A stretch of DNA of 64,000 nucleotides from Liquidambar formosana (taxonomy: Eukaryota; Streptophyta; Magnoliopsida; Saxifragales; Altingiaceae): NCBI GenBank assembly GCA_039720395.1, contig CM077832.1, positions 26,523,763 to 26,587,762 of the forward strand, given 5' to 3'. Of this stretch, positions 56,501 through 64,000 are shown piece by piece (position 1 is the stretch's first letter; each line of letters starts with the position of its first letter). The notes under the pieces were generated by a model. The model was not told where the DNA came from. It ran no database searches and saw nothing but the letters and a program-made list of their open reading frames with translations. Made by a program: the position numbers and the translations under genes.

Positions 56501-57149
56501 GTTATATATTTCTTATTTAAATGCATGAGATGTATGTTAGATTAGTTAATTTGATGAGACCCTTAAAACCCCTCTCTTTTAATATTAAGTTAAAAATGGA
56601 GAATACATTAGGGAATGGATTCTTCATTGCCTTCCATCATTATAGGATCATCTAACGTCCCTTAATGTGGGTACCTGGCTGCAGACATGTAAGAGCTACC
56701 CATATTAAAGACATTGCTTGAAACTATCACATATGTAGATATCATGGGGTGCCTATGCTGGTATATACCAAGAAACTAACATGTGAGGTATATATTTGGT
56801 GAAACATACCTATGTAAATGATGGGCTTAACTTAACTAGGGAAGTATTCCAAGAAACTAACATGTGAGGAGTATGTACCCTAGAGGCAAAATGATTGGAA
56901 CTTGCTTATGAAGCAATAGACAAAGAGTTGTCTTCTTACTGTGGGTTAGAAGTCAAGAAACTAACATGTGAGGCTTCTAGGTCATAGTGGGACCCCAATC
57001 CCCATTAAGAATGAGATTCCTGAATTCCATCAGAGGGTGCATGGAATTTGATAAAATAGTGGGAGGTACCATATGATTAAAGACCCGATCATTATGGATT
57101 AAAAATGAAATCTAATTCTCTATTTAATTTTTATATGTAGCTCATAGAA
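53586..57149 (+). other. Long untranslated leader of the copia element
   Basis: After the PBS, 3.5 kb pass before the gag start at 57150. No conserved protein was seen. The leader contains CCATGG-rich sequence near 54830-54930 and a tandem array with long palindromes at 54960-55560. Around 56750-56960 the phrase AAGAAACTAACATGTGAGG occurs three times, a further short dispersed repeat. Confidence 0.7.
54960..55560. repeat. Tandem repeats with 26-bp palindromes and CCCTAA blocks
   Basis: Three units of about 180-190 bp. Each carries ATGATTGGTCATTAATGACC followed by AATCAT-like text, a near-perfect palindrome, at 55063-55088, 55241-55266 and 55431-55457. Each unit also carries AAACCCTAAT and TAGGGTTTAGG blocks. 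The array lies in the transcribed leader of the copia element. Confidence 0.85.
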
Positions 57150-57698
57150 ATGGCTCACCTCAACCCGTTATCCAAAATATTGGACATCAACCGTTTGACT
57201 GGACCAAATTGTCTTGATTGGCTTAGGAATCTAAAAATTGTTTTGGATTCCAAGAATCTTACCTATGCACTTCATAATCCACTTCCCATTGCTCCTGTTG
57301 AGGCTACAACTCAGTAAGAGAAAGACGCTTACCAGAAGCGCATGGACATCGATCTCATGGCAAGGTGTTATATGATGGTATTTATGAGTCTCGAGCTTAA
57401 GAAACAACACGAGTCCATGGGAAGTGCTTACGATATTTTTATCAACATACAAGAGTTGTATGGGAAAGAATTCTTGCTTGAATTTAATGAAGCTGCTATT
57501 TCCAAGTCTAAACTCAAGCCCAAGGGCAAGGGTATAGGCAAGGGTAAGAGTACCCGGAGGAAGAAGAAAGGTAACAACAAAGCCAAAGGAACCTGTTTTC
57601 ACTGCAGCAAGGATGGGCACTGGAAACGTAACTGCTGGGAGTATCTGGATACTCTAAAGAACCAACCTTTCGAAGGTATGGATCATGCTCTAAACTAA
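57150..57698 (+). pseudogene. Copia gag remnant with zinc knuckle
   Basis: A frame starts at ATG 57150 (MAHLNPLSKILDINRLTGPN) and meets one TAA at 57315, then stays open in the same frame to 57698. Near the end is the CCHC zinc knuckle CFHCSKDGHWKRNC (about 57595-57636), preceded by a Lys/Gly-rich basic stretch. The frame is much shorter than a full copia gag, and the usual central part between the ELYGKEF and FNEAAIS blocks appears deleted. Confidence 0.88.
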
Positions 57699-58123
57699 AT
57701 GTTAGTTTTGCTTCCACTTGGGTACTTAATTCTGATGTGAATTTTGAATTCCATGCAGAATCTAGTGGGAAGCAGAAGGTAGAGTAAAGGCGGATCAATC
57801 CTACAAGTGGGGAATGGAGTAAACGTTGCTGCATTAGCTGTGGGGCTTGTTGCTTGACTCTACCTAATGGAGTAGTTTAGAAATAATAGTTGGCTATCTT
57901 TACATTCCAGAAGTTATTAGAAACATTAATTTTATTTCAGTTTTATCTAAACGAGGTTTTAGTTTGATTTAATAAATGTTTTCTATTAAATGAAGAGTTC
58001 ATTACTTCTGGAGTTTATGTGGATGGCCTTTATTTTCTAAACTTTATTGCAAATATGAATTGCAATGGAGCATAATAGTTCTAAATTGAATGCTTATAAA
58101 CCTAAGAGAACAAGATATACATA

Positions 58124-59770
58124 ATGATGTATGTAGAAGTTTCTCTTACTTTACAACCTTTACCAATGATTCATTCTAAGTTTGGGTGTGTATACTTAAT
58201 GAAGTACAAGTCTGAAACATTTGAAAGGTTTAAAGAATTCAGATATGAAGTAGAGAAACAAACTAGTAAAAGTATTAAGCTCTTCGATTGGATCGAGGAG
58301 GCGAATATTTGACTGGTGATCTTTCAAATCAACTTGTTCAAACAGGCATTCTATTCTAATGGACAGCTCTTAGAACACCATAACTAAATGGTGTGTCAGA
58401 AAGGAGGAAGAGGACCTTATTGGATATGGTCCGATCCATGATAAGTTACAACAACCTAATATTATCCTTATTAGGATATGCCCCAGAAATTGCCACGTAC
58501 TTGTGAAACAGAGTTCAAACCAAGGCTATCCCTTAGAACCCATATGAGATATGGAAAGGGAAGCACTAAGCCTTAAGAATGTTAAGGTATGGGATTGCAA
58601 TGCATGTGTAGAGACACATGATGTAACCAAATTGGAAATCAAGATAACTTAAATGTAGGTTTGTGTATTATCCTAAAAGGAGTTTAGGATATCATATCTA
58701 TCATCCTGATGAACAAAAGTGTTTGTTAGTAAGTTTTCAATCTTTCTTGAAAAAGAGTTTATTCAAGAAGGAGATAACAACAGGAAAATAGAACTCAAAG
58801 AGTTATCTAATGAGACACAAACCAACATTGATGCAACCCCTGTCCCTGTTGAGACAGAACCCATTATTGTACCATGATTATACAAAGGGTTAGTGGGAGT
58901 GCGATCACATTTATGGTCCTATAAGTGAATGACATTCTACTTATTAGGGAATAATGTACAGACGTTGTCAAAAGTGAAAATTGGTTTTTCACAGAGTTTC
59001 TCCATAAAAGATTTGGAAGAAGCATCCTATATTATGGGAATAGAAGTCTATAGAGATAGATCTTAAAGGATGCTAAGTCTCTCCCAATCGAAGTACATAG
59101 ACAAGATTTTGAAAGGGTTCAAAATGCATGATTTCAAGAGAAGTCTAATTCTTGTCAGACATGAAATCAAGTTGTCTAAAAGCATATGCTATGCTAAGTA
59201 CATGACCAAATATCCGTTTTGCTATAGATGTTACGAGCAGATATCAGGCAAACCCAGGTACGGTACGCTGGGAGTAGTTAAGGCTATCTTTAAGTTCTTA
59301 AGAAGAACTAAGGACCTATGCCTTGTCTATGGAGAAAGAAACTTAGAAATGGTTGGTATAATGGATTCAAATTTTCAATCTGACGATGATGATAGGAGAT
59401 CAACATCGAGGTGTGTTCTCACCTTAAATGGTGGAGTTGTAATTTGAAGCGCATTGCTGTATGTTTAGATGAGTAAGTTCATTGTAGAACTAGGAGTGGT
59501 TCCTGACATTGAGAAGCTTTTGCTATTGTTTTTGTGACAACAATGGGGCTATTGCTCAAGACAAAGATCCACGGTCTCATCAAAAGTCCAAACTTTAAGC
59601 GGCGATTCCAAGTGATTAGAAAGATCACTGGAAGAGATGACATATACATATAGAAGTTCAATACAACAGAGAATAAAGAAGACCTCTTTACTAAAGCTGT
59701 GACCCAAGTGTACTGGATCACCACCGACAAGATATGAGTATGAGATACATGGTGGATTGGCTGTAGTGCA
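58124..59770 (+). pseudogene. Copia pol remnant (integrase, RT and RNase H pieces)
   Basis: Integrase-like text occurs near 58180-58290 (VYLMKYKSETFERFKEF). An RT tail follows at about 58985-59135 (SKYIDKILKGF). RNase H-like text is seen near 59350-59430 (MDSNFQSDDDDRRSTSRCV) and 59530-59690. The active-site YVDD region of RT is degenerate, most of RT is missing, and stops and frameshifts separate the parts. The order integrase, RT, RNase H identifies the copia superfamily. Confidence 0.85.
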
Positions 59771-59780
59771 AGTGGGAGAT

Positions 59781-61474
59781 TGTTAGGATTATACCCTAGA
59801 GCCAATCATAGAGATGATTGTTTAGGAAATTAGGAACAATCAATTGATTTCATTTATATATGTCACATTTATTATTGATTTAATAAAAGGGCTTATTCTA
59901 TTATGTTTATATGCATCATTTATATTTACATAATATATCCATGGAGTTAGAATTGAGAATATGAAATTACAAAGGGTTGTAATTTTGAGACTGTAAGTAT
60001 ATCTCTGTACTAAACTCCTAAATCATTCCTAGTTGAAGGTTCACTATGATGGACAGTAATAAACCATAGGACTAGCACTTGTTAGGTTTACTCTATAGGA
60101 GGATAGCTAGTCTCAAGCTATTTGTGTGGAGACACTATAACCAATAAGTGGGTGCCTATTATAAGAATAGGTACACTGAATGTGATCAAAGATATGAGAT
60201 AAACTGAATGGAGTTTTAACCTGTCTGTCAATCATTTTCTCATTGTTATAGTGGTACAAGTAATCCTTAGACCTAAGACACCATGGTTGTCTTACGCATG
60301 TAGCTTTAGAAGTTTGATAACACTAAGTACAGATCCTATTCAGGGGTCTGTAAGGGTGTTCATTGGCCCTACTGCTATGTGTGTGAAGGCATGTGAGTGA
60401 TCAACAAGGAATCCATCACTCTCAGGAAAAAGGGAGTGAATGTCTCATATAGCATTCATTGAATATAACTCATTAAACCCATGGGCCCATGGTAGAATGA
60501 ATATGGAAAGGAGTTTCTATAAGTTCATCATTGAGTTGATATTAATGAATGAGTATAGAGTAATTGAACTAGGGACATTGACAGACTTCCATGTCCTATT
60601 AGTTCAATTGGAGACATTGTGTTGATGGAAGGATGGAATTGTAACCTATAAACTATAACAGAAGGGTTCTTTGTAAATGACTATTCACCTCATTAAGGAC
60701 CACACCATGAGTCATATGCTAGGTGTTACTCATGGTTAGTAGAAGCCTTAATTGATATAAATGAGTTATAATTAATTAGGGAATTGGAAGGAGTTCCAAT
60801 TAGACCCTTAATGGAAAGAGTTCCATTATGCACACCTCGTGCTATCCCTACTACTTGATGATGTGAACCCAATGGGTCACACACTAATCATGCTAAGAGA
60901 GCTTGAGAGTCTATGAGAGAAAGGGCATAAGTGAATAAAAGAATTGTTCTTAAGGGGCAAGTTTGTATTTGATATAAACTAGAGGGCTTATTGTGTAATT
61001 AAGGAGTAATTACATAAAACCAATTAGGGTTAGAAGTCCCTCTATGGCCGGCCCTATGTGGAGGCTATATATAGCCTCATGTCATGTGATGACATGATCA
61101 CATTAACACTCCAACAAGTGATGTCCGAAATTCATAGGAGGCCCTCTCTCTCTCTCCCTCTTCTCCACCTCTAGCAACAACAAGGAAGAAGAAGGAAAAG
61201 ACTTCAAGCTCTAGCTAGGTGTGGATACCGTTGGAGGCAGCACACTTGGGCTGCTCATTCACCGCTGTCCGGAGACAAAGCTTGGAGCAAAAAGGAGAAG
61301 ACAAAGCTTGGAGCATAAAGGAGAAGACATTAATCAACTGTAAGTAATCCCAACTCTCTTGGTAGTTAGGGTTTATGTTTTTGTATTATGCATAATCGGA
61401 TTCATGGGTTTGGGAATCGTAGGAAAATTTTAATTCCGCCTTTGTAGTTTTCCTCCCTAGTTAGATTCCCAACA
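59781..61474 (+). repeat. Right LTR of the copia element
   Basis: Starts TGTTAGGATTATACCC and ends GATTCCCAACA, 1,694 bp, uninterrupted. It is the reference for locating the nested solo LTR in the left copy. A TATA-like CTATATATAG occurs near 61065. Confidence 0.93.
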
Positions 61475-61859
61475 GTCAATGTGTTAAAGAGATATTAATG
61501 AAGATTGTGTTGTGGAAAATTTATTAATCTATTATGATGTCTATTAATTTGAGGTTGACTTTGTAACTTTTTTTTTGGATTTGGTAACTTAGGAAATAGT
61601 GTTTGAGTACGTTGGGAATAATAATTTAATGTGTTTATCAAGTAGTTTTTGTTAAATTTTTAACTTCTAGTTTGAAGAATTTTAATGGTAAATATTTTGT
61701 GTAGTAGTATTTGAGCATAAAATAAGTGTTCGAGACATCGTAGATAGAAATATAACTAAAGAAAGATGTTTTTAAAGAAATTGCGGAGTATCATTGTTTG
61801 AATTTAAGTGAGTAGAGTGAATATGTTGTACTGAGTATTTATGTTGCGTTTATTTATTG

Positions 61860-64000
61860 AGTGTGCCAATTCCAGAATGTCTTTGCAAACAACATTTGCA
61901 GTGTGTTTTGTATCAGAATTATTAGAATTGGCTTTAATTAAAACGTTAATGTTATCTTGACCTATTGCTCTAAAAAGTGCTATATATTATTGTCTGTGTG
62001 AGAACACTGGTTGGGGTAGGGAGACACCTACATTTTTTAAGGTTTGTCCTTGCGTTTTGTTGATTGTCATTGCAAAGGAGACTTTAATTGGAAATTGAAC
62101 TCGCTTAAAAGGGAAAGGATATTTGTCAACTTTATTTGGAAGAATTGGGATTCGTCGAATAGAGACTCTGTTGTTCTTGTGATGACCAATCGCAATCTCT
62201 ATGTCAATGACGTTTTTGTCAAATCCTCAGCATATCAACCTAGTACCATTTGAGTGTCCTTTTGATGAATCTATGTTACGCAATAGAATGATTGGAGGAC
62301 CTATTTTTAAAGTTAAGCAGTGAGGAGGATACGCATTTGGTGTTAAGGTATTCAAGAAGTCTTCTTCAAGATTGTATTTGGCAGAATTGATGCATTCATC
62401 CCGACTGGTATAAAATTTAGCTTCTCCTGGGAATTTAGTCACTAACATTTCATTAATTTCATAAATTGAGTCATTTTTAGGTGTTAAAATAGCTCAATCC
62501 ACAATAGAATAGTTTGTTAAATCATATGCATCAATATCTGGGAAAATAACATCAATGAATAAATTCAAGGAAGACTGAATATTTTGATTATAAAGAAGTA
62601 AAATTCTGTCAGGTAGGTGAACAAGATTGTGATTCACAACAAGTTCAGTTCCATCACCAATTCAGAGTAAGAAGTTAGTAAAAGATGCATCAAGTCGGGT
62701 ATGCATATTGGTTGAGAGAGTTAGGACACTGAGTTGCGGCCATAAACTTGAGTGTACAAAACTGGCTTGTTTTATCTCTTCTTGTGTTGAACTAAGGACA
62801 ATTGGTAGTACTTGTCGAAAATCTCCACCAAATACAATAACTTTTCCGCTAAATAGTAGTAAAAAGCTTGTTAAATCTTGTAGCATACGATCAAGTGCTT
62901 CAATTGCTTCATGCTTAGCCATAAAAGCTTTATCCCATACTATTAACTTTGCTGATCAGAGTAATTGTGCTAGGCTACTTTGTTTGCTTACGTTACATGT
63001 AAGCTGTTCAGTTAGGTTTATTGGTATCTTGAAGCGTGAGTGGGCAGTGTGATCACCTAGCAAAATTGATGCAACAACTCCAGAGGTTGCAGTTGCAAAT
63101 GTAATATCTCCAATAAATCTAATTGTTGAAGAGAAGAACGCGATACAAATAGGTTTTACCAGTGCCACCAGGTCCATCGATGAAAAAAGCACCAGGTTTG
63201 TTGGCATGGATACATGAAAGTATAGTATTGTATGCAACTCTTTGTTCAAAATTTAAGTTTTGAATGCAACGCAGATCTTCTTCCGTTATTGGGACGTTTA
63301 GTTCATCTACGATTTCTTTTGAAGCAGATTGGCCATCAGTTAGGTTGATAGATGTGTCAGTAATGGTTGTAATCATCAATATTTCTGCCCATAGACTCAA
63401 GGGTTGAAGCAATTGATTGTAATATTTGCACTCTAATGGTATTTGTTAAACATGTTGAGTTTTGAGCGAAGTCTTCTGAGAGAGAGAGCTCAAATTCTGT
63501 CCAAAGTTGTCTAGGATTGCTTGGATTGCAGTAAACAAGAATAATAGCAAATAAACAGTGAAGTGCTGTGGGCATTCGCAGAGCTGAAACTTCAGTTAAG
63601 CAATCTATTGCATCAGTGTCACTATATAATAGTTCATGCATAAGTGTTGCTTCACGAAATGAGGAAGCCAAAACATTGACTGTCATTAGATGCTGGAACG
63701 ATGTGCAACCTTTTATGTGATTAAGGAGTAATCTCAAGTAATATCTATCACCTTTAAATGGATCAGCAGCTGCAACTCTTCCAATTGCTTTTCCTTATTT
63801 CCGAGGTGTCCACATTTGATCTTGTTTGCTCCACACATAGTGCTCAAGGAATTCTTTATAGAGATATTTGAAGAATTCAGTGAGCATTGTCTTAGATAAG
63901 AACTCGTTGCGGGCTAGGGAGTCTAGTGAGTTTGAATCTTTAAAAGGAATAGAATGTTTGTCTTCAAGATATAGTTAGAGAACTATTATATTTGGACTCA
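61860..64000 (-). pseudogene. Helitron Rep/helicase (PIF1-like helicase part), 5' end beyond window
   Basis: The minus strand carries the helicase half of a Helitron RepHel protein in several frames. From the 5' side these are a linker region (63737-63360), Walker A GPGGTGKT (about 63154-63177), the GGDFRQVLPIV motif (about 62800-62833), LTPNAYPPHCL and GPPIILLRNID (62340-62280), NGTRL, and the late motif MTINKTQGQT (about 62050-62080). The Walker B position reads WDKAF where the family has WDEAP. The terminal YVALSR-type motif is degenerate and preceded by a stop. Frameshifts and stops show that this copy is inactive. The HUH replication-initiator part, if present, lies outside the window. 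Confidence 0.9.

Larger units (their letters stand above)
49246..61474 (+). mobile_element. Ty1/copia LTR retrotransposon, defective, inserted in the Helitron
   Basis: LTRs lie at 49246-53585 (interrupted) and 59781-61474. A PBS (TGGTATCAGAGCC, 53587) and a purine tract before the right LTR (AGTGGGAGA, about 59771) delimit a 6.2-kb internal part. The gag, integrase, RT and RNase H remnants occur in copia order, with integrase before RT. The coding part has internal deletions, stops and frameshifts, so the copy cannot act by itself. Flanking bases (attta on the left, gtcaa on the right) do not form the expected 5-bp duplication. LTR similarity is high, so the copy is fairly young. Confidence 0.93.
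35836..64000 (-). mobile_element. Very large decayed autonomous Helitron, 5' end beyond window
   Basis: On the minus strand the order is Rep/helicase (from beyond 64000 to about 61860), an RPA-like gene (about 48460-45310), long AT-rich DNA, and a Helitron 3' terminus (hairpin, then CTAG before T, at 35836). Rep/Hel upstream of RPA, then the 3' hairpin, is the known order of plant autonomous Helitrons. A copia element of 12.2 kb is inserted between the two genes, and other repeats may be inserted as well. Without the copia it would still exceed 15.9 kb. Whether the 3' end at 35836 belongs to the same element as the two genes is inferred from orientation and order. Confidence 0.7.

Overview
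The window is nuclear DNA from a flowering plant. It is AT-rich, has split genes with very long introns, and is dominated by plant transposable elements (TRIM, SINE, LINE, hAT, Stowaway, MULE-like, copia and Helitron). The species cannot be named from the sequence. Long repeat-filled introns fit a woody dicot or magnoliid with a mid-sized or large genome, but that is inference.

Two cellular genes can be rebuilt exon by exon, both on the minus strand. The first (5223-7759, 5 exons, 298 aa) is a cinnamoyl-CoA-reductase-like NAD(P)-binding protein whose catalytic Tyr position holds His. The second (13914-35565, 11 exons, 444 aa) has a predicted mitochondrial presequence followed by a divergent ATP-type phosphoenolpyruvate-carboxykinase fold. 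Its nucleotide and metal sites are degenerate, so it looks like a pseudoenzyme. Its 22-kb span comes from two introns of more than 8 kb packed with nested mobile elements, several with clean target-site duplications.

Layout. 1-3.5 kb: a TRIM element, a TRIM-like LTR, and a small non-autonomous Helitron. 3.5-5.2 kb: an unexplained GC-rich patch. 5.2-7.8 kb: the CCR-like gene. 8.3-9.9 kb: a long-TIR MULE-like element. 11.1-12.7 kb: a Pack-type element carrying a broken cytochrome P450 fragment. 13.9-35.6 kb: the PEPCK-like gene. 35.84 kb to beyond the window end: what appears to be one very large, decayed autonomous Helitron on the minus strand. Its hairpin/CTAG terminus lies about 270 bp upstream of the PEPCK-like start codon. 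An RPA-like gene lies at 45-48 kb and the Rep/helicase gene runs off the right edge.

The Helitron is split by a 12.2-kb Ty1/copia retrotransposon (49246-61474) with 1.69-kb LTRs. Its left LTR is in turn split by a 2.65-kb solo LTR of another family, flanked by a 5-bp duplication. The insertion order is therefore Helitron, then copia, then solo LTR. Within the gene, a LINE fragment was hit later by a SINE.

All exon coordinates were read by hand from splice sites and reading-frame phase; no search or alignment program was run.
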